A DNA stretch of 64,000 nucleotides from Flaccisagitta enflata (GCA_965153355.1 OZ231127.1:18042001-18106000); one strand, 5' to 3'; shown: positions 26,067 to 43,345, counted from the stretch's first letter. A program made the numbers and translations. The notes: generated by a model from the letters alone, not told the origin.

Positions 26067-26206
26067 ACAAGGCCGGATACACGGCCACCAGTTGCGGACG
26101 GGTGGGCAGGGGCGGAAATGCGCGTTTTACCACTTTTCAACTCGAGCGTGACCGACCGACGGACGGACAAAGCCTCCTATAGAGTTGCGTGTCCGCGACT
26201 AAAAAT
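26067..26206 (+). mobile_element. Family A element, GTTGCG subfamily, compact form
   Basis: Left end AACAAGGCCGGATACACGGC (hairpin GGCCG/CGGCC), then AGTTGCGGACGGGTGGGCAG. GACCGACCGACGGAC run. Right hairpin AGTTGCG (26183-26189) / CGCGACT (26194-26200), then TAAAAA. The left-end copy and the left arm share GTTGCG, while the right arm keeps GC, giving a G-T wobble. Confidence 0.85.
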
Positions 26207-26258
26207 AAAGTCCCGAAACACAGAAAGACGTTTAATCATCTTCATTTGGATCCAATGG

Positions 26259-27150
<892 letters not shown>

Positions 27151-27199
27151 TTTGATATTCTTTTGTCAATCTTCCATGTTATTCAATGGGAATTTGAGG

Positions 27200-28130
27200 C
27201 TTGAAGCTTTGGAAGGGGGGGAGGGATATACGAATGGACCGACGGACGGACGGAGAGACAGACGGATGTATGGAAATTCACCTTTGTGTCCTACATGACA
27301 TCGGCCCTTTGGGGCCGCTCTCCAAAAAGGAAGATCGAAAGAAAGAAAATAGTCGCAAAAGCGTTACATGGTCAGCGGTACCCGATGCCCCTATGTTTAT
27401 GTTGGCATGAGATGATGAGTGGGGCAGCGGCCCCGGAGGGGCCGATGACCTATGATTCCATGCTGGGAAATTGCAGGGTCTTTAATACCTGATTTTAGGT
27501 CCAAGTAGCCTGATTTAAGGTCTGAGTTGCCTGATTTGAGGTCTAAGATGTCGGATTTGAGGTCTGAGAGGTTTGAGAAGCTGTTTTGGGGCTTAGAGGC
27601 CTGATTTTGGGTCCAACAAAGGTTTTGAAGACTGATTATGGGCTGGGAAGGCCTAATCTGGGTCTGATAGGCCTTGTTTGAGGTCTAGAAGGCTTGATTT
27701 TTGGTTTAAAAGGTCAGATTTGGGTCTGAAAGGGCCTGATTTTGATCTAAGAGGACTGAATCAGGTACTGAAAGGCCTGAATTAGGGTCTGAGAGGCCTG
27801 ATTTGAGGTCTTGATGGCCTGATCAGGGGTTCAAAAGGCCTGATTTGGGGTCCGTCAAGGCCTGATTTTAGATCTGAAAGGCCTGATTAGTCTTCTGAGA
27901 GGCCTGATTAGGATTCTAATTTGAGGTCTGGATTCTAATTTAAGGTCTGGAAAGCCTGATTTGGGGTCTGAAAGGCCTGATTGAGGTTCTGAGCGGCCTA
28001 GATTGAGGTCTGGAAGGCCTGATTTGGGATCTGATAGGCCTGATTTGGGGTCTGAAAGGCCCAGGAGGCCTTGTTCTAGGCTGGGGGAGACAGACAAACG
28101 GACGGATGGACGGAAAGCGGAAAATTTGCC
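27200..28130. mobile_element. Family B element with GGCCTGATTTG minisatellite core
   Basis: The left part carries AGTCGCAAAAGCGTTACATG, GTCAGCGGTACCCGATGCCC and GGCAGCGGCCCCGGAGGGGC. The core (27480-28065) is a 24-25-bp minisatellite of GAGGCCTGATTTGGGGTCT type. The right end GCCCTATGTGGAATCATA is a diverged inverse of TATGATTCCATGCTGGG near 27451. Confidence 0.7.
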
Positions 28131-28134
28131 CTAT

Positions 28135-28510
28135 GTGGAATCATAAAAAGAAAGAAAAAAGAAAGAGGAAAGAAAGAAAATAAAGAAAAAAGAAAGAAAG
28201 AATGAAAAAGAGAAAGTGTGAAAAAGAGAAAGACGAAAGGAGGAAAGAAAGAAAAAAAGAAAGAAAGAAAGAGAAAAAAAGAAAAAAAAAAGAAAAAAAG
28301 AAAAAAAGAAAAAAAGAAAAAAAAGAAAAAGAAAAAAAGAAAAAAAGAAAAAAAGAAAAAAAGAAAAAAAGAAAAAAAGAAAAAAAGAAAAAAAGAAAAA
28401 AAGAAAATCAGAAAATCAGAAAATCAGAAAATCAGAAAATCAGAAAAAAAGAAAAAAAATGAGAAAGAAAGAAGGAAAGAAGGAAAGAATGAAAAGAAAG
28501 AAAAGGCGGG
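28135..28510. repeat. GAAA/AAAAAG-rich tract
   Basis: A long purine tract of AAAAAGAAAG units, with a short AGAAAATC sub-array at 28405-28445. Lys-rich frames in it are artefacts. Confidence 0.9.
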
Positions 28511-29129
28511 GATGGTAAAAAGAGTTTTTGTGGCTCTGGTGGGTGAAAAAGATTGATTACTTTCCGCACCTTGGCGACATTAGAGCTTACTTTGGAGTTG
28601 AGGCCATTCTCTTTCTTTGCCCTGGATCGATAAAAGAGAGGATATATGCGGAGGGACAAGAAAAGAGAAACGTACCATTGCATGTAAAAGAATGATTGCT
28701 GGCCCGCTGTGCAGAGTGTAATGTCACTATTGCATGAATGAACCCTGTCCACTGTGCAGCCTGTAATGTTAATATTGCTTGAACGCTCTTAGTCCTTTAT
28801 GCTGATCGCACTGTTACCATTGGAGAAATTTACACTGCCCACTGCGCAACTCGTCATGTTATCATTACAGGACTACACGTTACCCGCTGTGCTAGTACGA
28901 TACCACTACAGACATACACACTGCCCGTTATATTGCAAACAAAATATGGGTAGAAAGATGGATGAAAGCGGTCCGTGTCGTTAGATTTGTGATTGAAATG
29001 GGTTGATAGATGGTAGGACAGTAGGACTATCACTTGGATGAAAAAAGGACGCACTTATTGATTGATTGATAAAACAGATATAGAAAATAATTTCAACTGT
29101 TGTTTGATAAAATACATTTCAAAAGATTT
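28511..29129. other. Stretch with degenerate ~60-bp repeats
   Basis: Between about 28690 and 28930 the motif CACTGCCCACTGCGCA/CTGTGCAGCCTGTAATGTTA recurs imperfectly four or five times. No gene is seen. Confidence 0.45.
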
Positions 29130-29455
29130 TCAAAAAATCTTCCCAACTAGACCAATCCCAGGTCTGTGTCTCAAACGGTTTAGATTTTAGAAGCTTGAGC
29201 CCTGCAAGGAGAAGCACTAATTTGTTAAAATGCATTTTTACATAGGGAATGAGACACAGAAATGGGCAATGTTTTCACTCAAACTAATACCACACCTAAA
29301 CGAAAAAAGATAGCTATAAGTATAACAGATGGACGCCAAATGAAAGTACTTCCGAAGGGCTTTCAAATGACCTAAGATTTCGATAAATTTTTCTGAGATT
29401 CATAGGGAAAATAAGCGGCCATTCAAAAGTGTGTCTTTTTTTTTTAGTCTAAGAG
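29130..29455. mobile_element. Diverged copy of the 16.1-kb MITE
   Basis: It shares the interior with 15945-16334: GACCAATCCCAGGTCTGTGT, CAAACGGTTTAG, AGGAGAAGCACTAATTTG, GGCAATGTTTTCACTCAAAC, and GACGCCAAATGAAAG. The terminal repeats are decayed. Confidence 0.75.
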
Positions 29456-31385
29456 GGCAACAACTAATTCACGTGATCGTATGCACAAGCTGAAGGTAGG
29501 GCCGAATACCCGTACAATGTAGAATGAATCGTTGTTTTTACCTGTCGTCGTTTTGGAAGCATAAGCAATGGAACTTTTTCTTCTTCTGTGATGTTGAAGT
29601 GAATGAATGATGATAGTAAGATATCGCGTTTGATTTATGTGATTTATGCTGGAAAAAGTGAGATTGTATGACGCATGCTTAAGAAAAATGTTTGTCATGG
29701 TGACGGTGCAGGTGACATTTAGCTCTGTTAGTGTTGATGGGTGACTTGTTGATGGATAAACTGCAGTCGAGGAAGATCATTAAATCGGGTTGACAAAGAC
29801 AAACGTTTAAGCTTTAGCATTGTGCCAACCGACTAAAATGCGAATATCTGACCTGGCTAAAAGTGATGACAACATTTTATTTTATTGCCAATAAACTGGC
29901 GGACCGACCATCCAATTCAATGTTCTGATATAAAGAAAAAAACAAACTGTCAAGTCACGCGACAAAATGGAAAAGGGGACTTCTTCCTGAGCTTAGCTCT
30001 GAGAGGATAAGTTGAAGGGGGAAAAAAGAGGGAGGGCAATTTAGTTGAGTAAACATGGCGTGATGAGGAGTCCACATTGTGGACAGTGGACAGATGGCAA
30101 ACGGACCTCCAAGGATGGATTGATACGGATAAATACAGTCAATGGACCGTCTAAACGGATGGACCAGAGGGCGGAGGAATCAATAGAATGGAAAAAAGAT
30201 GGATGAAAGGGTCGACGAAAAGTGGACGGTAATACAAATGGACTAACAAATGCACAATGAACATTGGACAATGCAGAATTAAGACTCAATGGACCGTGTA
30301 GCACGTAAAAGATAAGACAATTAGACACAATCTCATTATAATGAAATAACGAGGCAAAGGGGAAAATGAGGGACATAAGCCATGGTGGAAGGAAATTTGA
30401 ATGGTCAAGAGCTCATGATGGACTGAGATTGGGAAGAGAGCGAACAGTGAAGGACTTTGGATGGACATAAAGAATAAACAAAGAAATCTCAGTAAGAGCG
30501 ATTGTGAGTACTTTGTAACTATTTTGTATGGTCAGAGAATGGATGCCGAGCAGTTGAGACGGACTGTAGTTCAATGGACCGACATAAGAACTGGGGCAAA
30601 CTGTGGACAAATGGTTGGCGTGCGGGAGAGCCGCCCCCCCTCAAAAAGAAAAAAAAAAGAAAGTAAAAAAGAAAAAGGTAATCCTTGCGGTGGCTGGTCC
30701 AATGGAAATTGGGACCTCTGTAACACAAGGCCCGGAAAATCAACATAAGTGTGACCAGTTTTCTCTCCACTTTTGCAAATTAAAAGTTTACCTACGTTTA
30801 GCTAAATCGGACTAGTAAGAGTGGACAGTTAGATATGCTTCCACCTTGTAGTCTAAACCATAGTAAAACATTGCCCTGCTGCATCTTAAAAACACGTTTT
30901 GTTGGTAGTCAAATGAAACACTGACCATTTTCACTGTCATCTGTGGCCATTAAGGAATATTTTGGATTAGGAAGTTTATCTGTTAGCCGGATCATTGGCG
31001 ACATCTTTTTTAAGGCGCAGCGTTAAAGTGTCGTTCTGTCTCTTTAACCCGTTTGAAATTCCGAGTGCCTTTTTTGTTACTGCTAACATTAACTTTGACG
31101 AGACTGACAATTTGACTCAGTAACATTGCGTAAATAGTTGCTCAAAAATGTGACCATGAACCTTTTTCAAAAAGTTTAATTTTATGCTTCTTGTTATGGG
31201 TGAGGGCAGATCAAAGGAAACCGTTTCAACTAAAAACTGCATCTGGCATCTGAAACCCTGGAAAAGAGAGAAACTTGAATATAAAAGTAGGGAAAAGGAA
31301 CGAAGGAAAAAGGGAAAGTGTCTCCGCGTGTCTCCGCGTGTCGACGGCTGGCATTGAGGTGATTGATGGTTTTCGGGAACCGACC
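29456..31385. other. Unannotated stretch, about 1.9 kb
   Basis: The section 30060-30560 is rich in degenerate ATGGAC/GGACAGTGGAC motifs, and 30630-30680 is A-rich. No exon, RNA gene or mobile element can be supported. Confidence 0.4.
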
Positions 31386-31397
31386 ACAGTGTGGGGC

Positions 31398-31600
31398 GTG
31401 CCGTGCATTTGAGCAGTGCACAATGCTGCGCGGGGAGTGCCTTGCATTTGAGCAGTCAGCAGTGCACAAGGCTGCGCGGGGCGTGCCGTGCATTTGAGCA
31501 GTGCACACGGGTGTATGGGGCGTGCCGTGCTTTTGAGCATTGCACAATGCTGTACGGGGCATGCCATGCATTTGAGAAGAGCAATATGCAGTCGGGTGTG
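31398..31600. repeat. About 40-bp satellite, left cluster
   Basis: About five units of the type GGGGCGTGCCGTGCATTTGA followed by GCAGTGCACAATGCTGCG. Confidence 0.85.
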
Positions 31601-32100
31601 TCAATATGCAAAAGTATGTTTGATTAGATCATCAACATTAGGGAGTGTAAACAAAAATATTTTAAAACTTTTAACATTTTTTTTTCAAATTTCCATCATC
31701 TTTCGTTTTTTTAGCGCAAGAAAAGATTGTCAAAAATATAAATGTTTCCAGCATCTGCACTGAGTTTTGGTAAAAATAAGACTCATATCTTCTACAGAAA
31801 AGATTGGTTATTGTCTCTTTTTACAACTTTGGTGATAAAGAAACAACCATTACTTTGTTGCAACTTGAATTAGCACCAAGATTTTCATGTGTTAAATCTG
31901 ATTAAGTTCAGTAACAATGATACTGATAGAAAATCATCAACACAGCAATATACAAATTAGCGTCTAAAAGGGGTTTTGAAAAAAAATGGAAGATGAATGA
32001 AATTTGATAAAATAAAAATGCTAAAGGTCTTAGAATTTGATATCTTATACTGTCTGATATTGATGGTCTTATCGAAAAACCTTTTGCATATTGACACATC
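31598..32100. repeat. Inverted repeat between two satellite clusters
   Basis: TGTGTCAATATGCAAAAG near 31598 and CTTTTGCATATTGACACAT near 32082 begin facing arms of about 130-140 bp. The right arm can be followed back to about 31965. Confidence 0.75.
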
Positions 32101-32410
32101 CGAACAATGCAGTGAGGGGCGTGCCAAGCAGTTCGACCGTGCACATGGGTGTACGGGGCGTGTTGTGCATTTGAGCAGTGCACAATACTGCGCGGGGCGT
32201 GCCATGCGATTAAATAGTGCACAACACTGTGCGGGGTGTGCCAAGCATTTCAAGAGTGCACTTTGGTATATAGGGTGTGCCATGCATTTTAGCATTGCAC
32301 AATGCTGTGCCGGGCGTGCTTTGCATTTTAGCATTGTGTGCAATACTGTGCTGGATGTGCCCCGCATTTAACTAAGCAGAGCGCAATACTGTGTGGAATG
32401 TTCCCTAAAT
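32100..32410. repeat. About 40-bp satellite, right cluster
   Basis: About eight units related to 31398-31600 (GTGCCATGCGATTAAATAGT, GCACAACACTGTGCGGGG). They run in the same orientation as the left cluster although the arms between the clusters are inverted. Confidence 0.85.
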
Positions 32411-34260
32411 GTAAGCAGCGCTCACTACCGTATGTGATATCGCAAATTCACGCAAAACTCAAGGTTTACGTTGTTTGCCTTTTTGCGGTGCTAACTACCG
32501 TCAATTCTTTGGTGCTCAAAAAATTTTTACTTTTTTTACTATTAGCTATTTTTTCTGAAAGAAACAAGGTATGCTACACGCTGCTTGCACAGTCTTAATA
32601 CTGAATTCATAACAACCTTAATTACCGTGAAGAAAGTCGCTGCAAAAAAGCTTTGTCACAGGAAAGATTATCAAAAGACCAAAGCTTTATTTTCATTCCC
32701 GCTTAGGGGTGTATATAGTTGCACAGCTTTTGATTTCTCCCCCTCCCCACCTGCCTTTAACTTTCTTCCCCGCGACATGTGGCGTCGCGTTGAAAAATTT
32801 ATGATTTTCTTCCCCATAAAGCAAAAAAAGTGTATATTTTAGGTTTAAATAGTATTTGATAATGTTGTATTAATTACGTTTTATCATTTGGTATTGCCAA
32901 AATTGTATTCTTCAAATTTTCTTTTGTTTCTCTTCTCCCCTTCCTTTCTTATCCCCATCTCCAATCCATTTGATTAATTCCCGCCCCTCCCATGGGGGGA
33001 GGGGGGAATATGCAAGAATAATCACCCCTGTCTCGCTTGTATCCAACAAACTTTTCCACACCACCCGCACGAATATACAGAGGCCAAAAGAGCAATTTTT
33101 CATAATCCAATATTTTTTGGTGGCCCGTTTAACCTTTGCCGACATTCGCTTTAACCCCGCTGCCAACCAACTGACCATTTCTCCCGAAAACGCGGAATGG
33201 ACCGTTGATTCGTTCTGAGTTAGGAGGTGGCACCGGAAGACCTCCATTGCAACTTTAGGGGTAAAAGTGGGTGGGCTTTAGCATAACAAGAGTTTATGCA
33301 AAGTCATGGGAAAGTACTCTGTCAGAGGGATATGGATATGGAAAATGCAAAATTTCTCTTCAATTGAGAGTCATAGAATTTTAACGGCAAGAATAAACAA
33401 AAAAATGTAAGTAAAATTTTATTAAAAACCTTGATTTACTTGCTTTTCTCATATGAATTGCATACTTATTATGTACTTAAAATTACTTTTGAGGTCAGAA
33501 TATGATAAAAGTGTATACACCAAGTGTCTTTAGAGACAGTTTGTCCTTTGAAAGCATTCTTGCACCATTATGGTCCAGAAAATGATGCAAAAAGTATGGT
33601 GAAACACTTTATTTTCCTTCAAAAAATAACGAGTAGGCAGTAACATTAGTGGGCTAGTGGGCTGGGGTTGACTCTGGGGGTGGCACTATAAAAAATAAAA
33701 AAAGTTATGGGTTGGTTGCTATTCGGGGTGATACTGGCGGTGAAAGTCCGCACTGCGCAGGACTTTGGGATATAAATTGGACGGCGTTCGAAACGGCACT
33801 GCATGTGAAAATGGTGGGATGGTGCTGGGGCTATCATCGGGGCAGCACACTGGGCCTGGTTGGTTGTGACTCAAGGGGTTGCTCTGGAAGTGGCTCCACT
33901 CCCCGTCCTCTTAAATACATGGGAAAAATATTAAAGGGAAAAAAAAAGGGGGAAATTTCCCCATAAAACGATGACGATATTTGGATTTGATCGATAGAAG
34001 GCCCTCCATTAATGCCCTTTCCATCTGAACCTTTCGCCAAATCCATTTTTCTTTATTCCAAACGCGACTTTATATCTGATTTATCTGATTGATGCGTTGG
34101 TCTGTTTGCAGTTTGAACTTCTTGTTCTTTTTAAGCCTTGGTCTTTTTACGTCGCACCTTTTGGCTCACTTGGCCTTGTTTATTCACTCATTTTGTCCAA
34201 CTGCCGATATGTTCCATAATACCATTTTCCAAAAAAAAAAAAAAAAGAAAAAAAAATCTA
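32411..34260. other. Unannotated stretch, about 1.85 kb
   Basis: The open frame at 32970-33218 has no recognisable motif. A decayed family A remnant may lie at 34040-34180, with GCGAC on the left and CACTTGGCCTTGTTT on the right. Short GGGTGGCACT-type repeats occur near 33650-33750. Confidence 0.4.
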
Positions 34261-34266
34261 AAAACC

Positions 34267-34877
34267 TGAATATACTATCTTCCAAAAAAAATGTTGCAGC
34301 ATATTTTGATCAATTACTCCTAAATGAGTTAACCTATCTTAGAAAAATTGGTGACAAAACTAAAGCTCTTCAAATTTCAAAGCCAGCTGTGCAAACCGCA
34401 TCTCTGTAACTTTATTGGTTTAGAAGCTATTTAACTTTGAATGAAATGATTGCTTCTGAAGGATTCGTAAATTGACTTGTTTTCATATTATCTTTTTTAT
34501 TCAAACAAACATAATTTAATTGTTTTTTGATGAATCGAGGAAAAATTGGTGACCAAAATGTAGAGTTTTTCAAGGGGCATCTTTTCTTCTTTTAGCAAAA
34601 TGAAATTGGTCTAGTCGCTAAAAAGTTATGGTCAATCAAAGCTAGGAAAGGGAAACATTTTTGATTGCACAAAACGTTTGGAGTGCTATTATGCCACAAT
34701 GTTAAAAAAGGCTCTGTAAAAAACTTCCTTGGCAAATGGCGGCCATTATTGAGCTAGGGGGAACGAATATCCATTATTGGTTAATTTGCAATTGACTGGT
34801 TTACGGCTTTAAGGTAATAAACAACCTAAAATCTTAGGTTGCAACATTTTTATTTGGAAGATAGTATGCTTCAATGC
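34267..34877. mobile_element. Probable MITE with ~35-bp inverted ends
   Basis: ATACTATCTTCCAAAAAAAA (near 34271) followed by TGTTGCA faces TGCAACATTTTTATTTGG, AAGATAGTATGC (near 34840). No ORF. The target duplication was not resolved. Confidence 0.6.
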
Positions 34878-34941
34878 CAACGAGTGCTGCACCTTAAGGA
34901 ATTGAACTTACCCAGTTACCCTAGATTTTTTCGTGTTCAAC

Positions 34942-38721
<3,780 letters not shown>

Positions 38722-39140
38722 CAACCACTCGTTTAGAAAAGGGAAAATATTTTGGTCTAGTTTAAATTCCTATTTCATTTGGGTTTGATTTGGATTGAAA
38801 TCCCATCTACGGGCCATTCATCGACACTCTTGAGTGTGTCAAACGATACGGCCAACGATCGACCAACCAACTGACCGACAAAGCATTGCAGATTGCTTCG
38901 GATCATTTGAGACTAGGTAATGAAAAAGTTTCAACTGAAAAAGAATATTTTGATTTCAAGAAAAACAGAAAACTGAAGCATTTTGATTTTGAGCTGTGCT
39001 AATTGCCCCTTTCATATCTATTGAAACTAACTAAAGCAATTTTTTTCATTCAACTAGATAAGCTAGTATCCTTTGGTACAGGTTTGTTTTGATTAAGATT
39101 TTACCATTTTATAGAAGTGATCACGAATTATTGCAGATGG
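38722..39140. other. Unannotated stretch before the gap
   Basis: A short family A remnant (GGCCAACGATCGACCAACCA and CTGACCGACAAAGC, about 38850-38885) is visible. Nothing else can be supported. Confidence 0.45.
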
Positions 39141-39150
39141 NNNNNNNNNN
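39141..39150. other. Assembly gap (10 N)
   Basis: Ten N characters at the left edge of the TATG-rich array. The true array length and the sequence before it are uncertain. Confidence 1.
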
Positions 39151-40080
39151 GTGATAATGTTTATGTATATGCATAAGTATGTATAAATATGTGTTGCTGC
39201 ATGTATGGGCATAAACATGTAAGTATGTAATTAGGTGTTATATGTAATCATGTAAGTATGTATATGTGGGCATGTAAGTAAGCATGTGTTAAGTATAAGT
39301 ATATAGCATGTGTGAGTATGTAGGTAAGTATGCGAGTATGTAAGGCTGTACATGTAAGTACAGGGCATGTAAGTATGTATGTACATGTGGCATGTATGAT
39401 ATGTAGGTGCATGTATACGTGTTATGTTAGTAAGTATGTAGGCATGTGTATGTAAGCATGTACATGTACATGTGTTACATATGTAAGTATGTATATATGT
39501 AAGTATTTAAACATGTAAGTAAGAATGTAAAGGTTAATGTAAGTATGTACATGTAATATATATGTATATGTAAGTACATGTTAGTATATGTAGGTATATA
39601 TATGTAAGTATGTATATGTAAGATGTAAGTAAGTATGTATGTAAGTATGTATATATGTATGTAAACATGTAAGTATGTAATAATGTATGTATGTAAGTAT
39701 GTATATGTAAGTATGTATATGTATGTATGTATGTATGTAGATACAAAGATATATTTATTTGCAGATCGCATGCACGTGAAGCAGTGCTAAGTAAGTATGT
39801 ATAGTCACATGTAAGCATGTGCTGTAAGTAAGTACATAAGATGTAAGCATGTATGTATCGTAAAAGGCGTAAGTATGTAGTATGTATGTAGGTATATAAG
39901 TAAATATGCAAGTATGTATGTATGTAAGTATGTAAATATGAAAGTATGTAATTAGGTAAGTATGTAATTATGTAAGTATGTAAGTATGTAAGTATGTAGT
40001 ATGTAAGTATTTAGTAAGTAAGTATGTAGTATGTTAAGTATGTAGTTGTAAGTAGTATGAAGTTGTGTAGTTTTGTGTAA
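39151..40080. repeat. TATG/TAAG array
   Basis: Over 900 bp of degenerate GTAAGTATGTATG units. It is followed at 40080-40117 by GCACGCGACTGTTGG and CCTGTTGGGCTTGTTG, the usual family A terminus, so the array is probably the core of a family A element whose hairpin end lies in or beyond the gap. Confidence 0.8.
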
Positions 40081-40115
40081 CTTAGCACGCGACTGTTGGC
40101 CTGTTGGGCTTGTTG

Positions 40116-40340
40116 ATTGCAGATTCAGATTCAGCGAGTGCTTTGCGGTTTGTCTGATATGACTGTATGTTTTTGAAAAAGAAATAAAAAGTTGATTTTT
40201 TCATCATATTGCAATAAAATACATTTATCTTTAATGATTTAACAAAAAAAGAATAGGCTTTCGTTTCCTTTTTGAAAGTATATAGTGTGACATATCAAAC
40301 AAACCGCAAGCCACCCACTGAGTCCAAATCTGCAGTCTAA
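40116..40340. mobile_element. Foldback element, about 225 bp
   Basis: TTGCAGATTCAGATTCAG near 40116 and GCTTTGCGGTTTGTCTGATA near 40141 face AAACAAACCGCAAGCC near 40298 and the TCCAAATCTGCAG end near 40323. No ORF. Confidence 0.6.
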
Positions 40341-40679
40341 AATACTAAAATGAACCACCACAAAGAGTTATTATGAAAAATGTACTGAATTTATAATATT
40401 TTTGTATATACCTCAAAAAGTGCCCCAAAAATTATTTGGTTCGTTTTAGATTTGTGTTATACGCACCACAAGGACTCAAAATCTATGAGAGTTGTAGACG
40501 ATCATTTCAAGTCAACTCATTCCGTGCTCTGACGGACAGTGCCCCCCCCCCCCTTCTCTTGCCTTCATTTCTCCCGTACATCTAAGATAAAACCGGCGGT
40601 TTGGCAAACGTATTTGTCGAAGATATTTCGGCTTTAATGAGGTTCATTTTGGCTGCAAAAGCTGGCAAATGTCAGGCAA

Positions 40680-41600
40680 ACGAGGCAATCCGAGGCCGTG
40701 GGCTGATTCCGACGAAATGGCCCCGATGAGGCTGCCATGAGGCCGCCAGGTGGCCACGAGGTGGTTGCGAGGTGGCTAAGAGGTGGCTATGAGGTGGCAG
40801 CGAGGTGGCAGCAAGGTGAAAGCAAGGTGGCAGCGCCATTGATGTAGGACACGCCACATCCACCACTTCCATGGATGTGGTAAAAGTTGGTCTTGAAAAT
40901 CAAGTTGGACTTGAATTAGGAATGAAAAACTTAAGATTTTTTTTTTTTTTTTTTATGAAAAAATTCAGCTGGGTTTGAAATACAACATAAAAAGCCTTTA
41001 GATGGAGGATTTTTAGTTAAGAATGATGCAAATTGCAGAAAAATACAATTTTTCTATAGTTTTCACATTTTATTTAAGTCGGTCTTGAATCTGACTTGGT
41101 CTTGAAATGCCAGGTGGACGTGGCACCAGGTAATCTGTGACGTAAAACAGTGAGATTAAACACCAAAGTTGCTTGGAATCGCTTGGGTTCTGCTCGGGGT
41201 TGCTAGGGGTTGCTCGGGGTTGAGGTCATTATTTGTCATAGTGTAGTCATTGTTTCTGACAATGCAACTCCGAGCAACCCCAAGCAACCCCAAGCAAACC
41301 CCGAGCAAACCCCAAGCAAACCCCAAGCATGGGGTTTACTCGGGGTTCAACCCCGAGCAACCCCAAACAACCCCGAGCCCCCAGGGTTTAATCTCACCCC
41401 AGATTACGGGGTGCGTGGCATATTTCGGAGCTCCCCTACATCCATGGGCAGTGCGTGTGGTCGCGAGGTGGTCACAAGGTGGCCACGGCCAGGTAGCCGC
41501 AACATAGCCGCAAAGGGGCCTCAAGGTGACCGCGAGGTGGTCGCGAGGTGGCGACAGGTGATAAACGAAATTCATGACGGAAATCGGTGCCGACGAAATG
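40680..41600. repeat. GC-rich compound minisatellite region
   Basis: GAGGTGGCTAAGAGGTGGC units (40735-40835 and 41450-41580) enclose an AT-rich part and an inverted GCTCGGGGTTGC / CAACCCCGAGCAACCCC array (41185-41385). GATTCCGACGAAATGG near 40705 and GGTGCCGACGAAATGG near 41585 sit at the two sides. Probably a compound repeat element; the ends are unresolved. Confidence 0.6.
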
Positions 41601-42260
41601 GTCAATAAACGGTCGAAACGCAAAATAGAAAAAAAAAGAAAATACGCACTTTCGTCTGCATAGGTGCCTCATTGAAGGATGTGACACGAAAAAGAATAAA
41701 AGCTACATGTATCGAGATAGCAATGAAACCTTTTTGAATGATATAATTTAATAAAACTTATTGTTTTTACGAGTCGGGAGGGCAGATTTGTTTATGTCAG
41801 GAGTAAAAGCGATTTCTTTCCAGTTTTGAATATTTTCTTTAAAAGAAAAAGAAACAGGTTAAAATGCCCAAATGCCTATTTTGATTTCCGTTGAAGGCAA
41901 TTCAACAGTCAATTGAAGGTTGCTCTTTTCTATAGAGTTGAAATGTGTGAAAATTACCAAGGCTAACGTTTTTAAAAAGGCGCCGTGCGAAAATGAAATT
42001 GACTCCTCAACTCGACAACGAGACCTCGCACGGTGACCCAAATATATAGCAAACATTTCAAATTTACAAAGTTAAACTGCATGTTATAATGTGCGGCCCA
42101 CATGGCCTGGTGTGGATGGACAGTGACCATGAAAGAATTAAGAAAACTTGGCATCAAGAGAAAGAAAGTTAGTCAGTCGGTTGGTCAAACCTTACTTTCT
42201 TTTTAACTTTTTTGGCATTTACAAGCGGTTTTTGCATTATTGCTCCTGCCCAAATACATG
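41601..42260. other. Unannotated stretch
   Basis: No gene is recognisable. A family A-like AGTCAGTCGGTTGGTC run is at 42170-42187. Confidence 0.4.
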
Positions 42261-42261
42261 G

Positions 42262-42480
42262 TTAGCCATAATCACTTATGCTATTGAGACCATAGCTGTC
42301 TCAAATCGGGATGAAAAACGCTCTTTATGTGTCGCTTACAACTCGATATTTCGGAAACTCTTTGGTTATCGCTACTTTGAGAGTGTGACAAACCTTCAGC
42401 ACTCCCTTGTTCGACCAACATGGGAAGAGTTGGTTGAACGTCGTCAGCATTTAAAGTTTTTTGGGAACATTCAAATTTAA
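42262..42480 (+). pseudogene. LINE reverse transcriptase C-terminal fragment
   Basis: The frame encodes ITYAIETIAVSN, VAYNSIFRKLFGYRYFESV, TNLQHSLVRPTWEEL and VERRQ, homologous to the minus-strand fragment at 17060-17313 and typical of the end of CR1/L2-like LINE ORF2. The RT catalytic motif is absent and upstream codons in this frame look unrelated, so this is a truncated relic. Confidence 0.7.
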
Positions 42481-42574
42481 GCAGAATTTCGCATCTCCTA
42501 GCCCTATCAAAGAATTTCAAAAGTGTTAAGCCCAAGTGGGTTGACACATGCGTCATGTAAATCGTTGAACAAAA

Positions 42575-42650
42575 GTGTTAGCGACCGACAAACCAACCAA
42601 CTGGCCAACAGACCAACCGTCCTACCAACCAATGGACACAGTCTTTTTCA
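42575..42650 (+). mobile_element. Family A remnant (ACCAACCAAC run)
   Basis: GCGACCGACAAACCAACCAA and following CCAAC units resemble the tetranucleotide run of family A, but no terminus is preserved. Confidence 0.4.
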
Positions 42651-42832
42651 ATTTGAGGGATATTGTTCAAACTATCACACGTGCTATGGCGCGCGTAAAA
42701 ATCACTGACAACATCCTCAGAGGATCAGACAAAGATTTCAACATATCCAATATGCCATTGATTGCTTGAGTGTTGTTTTTTTTTTCATCAACACTTTGAA
42801 TGAGGAGATTTTTCGGACATTTCTTCTCAGTC

Positions 42833-42968
42833 TCAGTTTCTGCGCATCGTGAGTCATTATCAAGCAAAAGAGACGCATTTTCTGTGCGCCCTTTTTCCAT
42901 CAGTTTCTGCGCATTGTGAGTCATTATCAAGCAAAAGAGACGCATTTTCTGTGCGCCCTTTTTCCATC
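42833..42968. repeat. 68-bp tandem duplication
   Basis: Two copies (42833-42900 and 42901-42968) starting CAGTTTCTGCGCAT differ by one base in my reading. Confidence 0.95.
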
Positions 42969-43051
42969 AGTCGAGGCGTCAGGATCACAACGGGACGGAA
43001 AAGCGATGGGATGTGACTGATGAGCAAAGGATCCTCTCAGGGGGTGAGCAA

Positions 43052-43054
<3 letters not shown>

Positions 43055-43150
<96 letters not shown>

Positions 43151-43190
43151 AACAGACAGATAGACAGACAGACGGACAGACAGAGAGAAT
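43055..43190. repeat. (AG)n(ACAG)n compound microsatellite
   Basis: About 32 AG units then ACAG units with AACAG/ATAG variants. Confidence 0.95.
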
Positions 43191-43261
43191 GATAGGACAG
43201 GGGGACATGCATATTTAGACAAGCTGGTAGAAACGTCGGCATTTTACGGAATTAAAACAAT

Positions 43262-43345
43262 ATTGATAAGCATAAACATTGATAAGCATAAACATTGATA
43301 AGCATAAACATTGATAAGCATAAACGATATTGATAAGCATTGATA
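43262..43345. repeat. 16-bp tandem repeat
   Basis: Four to five units of ATTGATAAGCATAAAC. Confidence 0.95.

Noticed and set aside
32970-33218. Plus-strand 82-residue frame
   Set aside because: The composition looks protein-like near its end, but no family is recognised and no splice borders are convincing.
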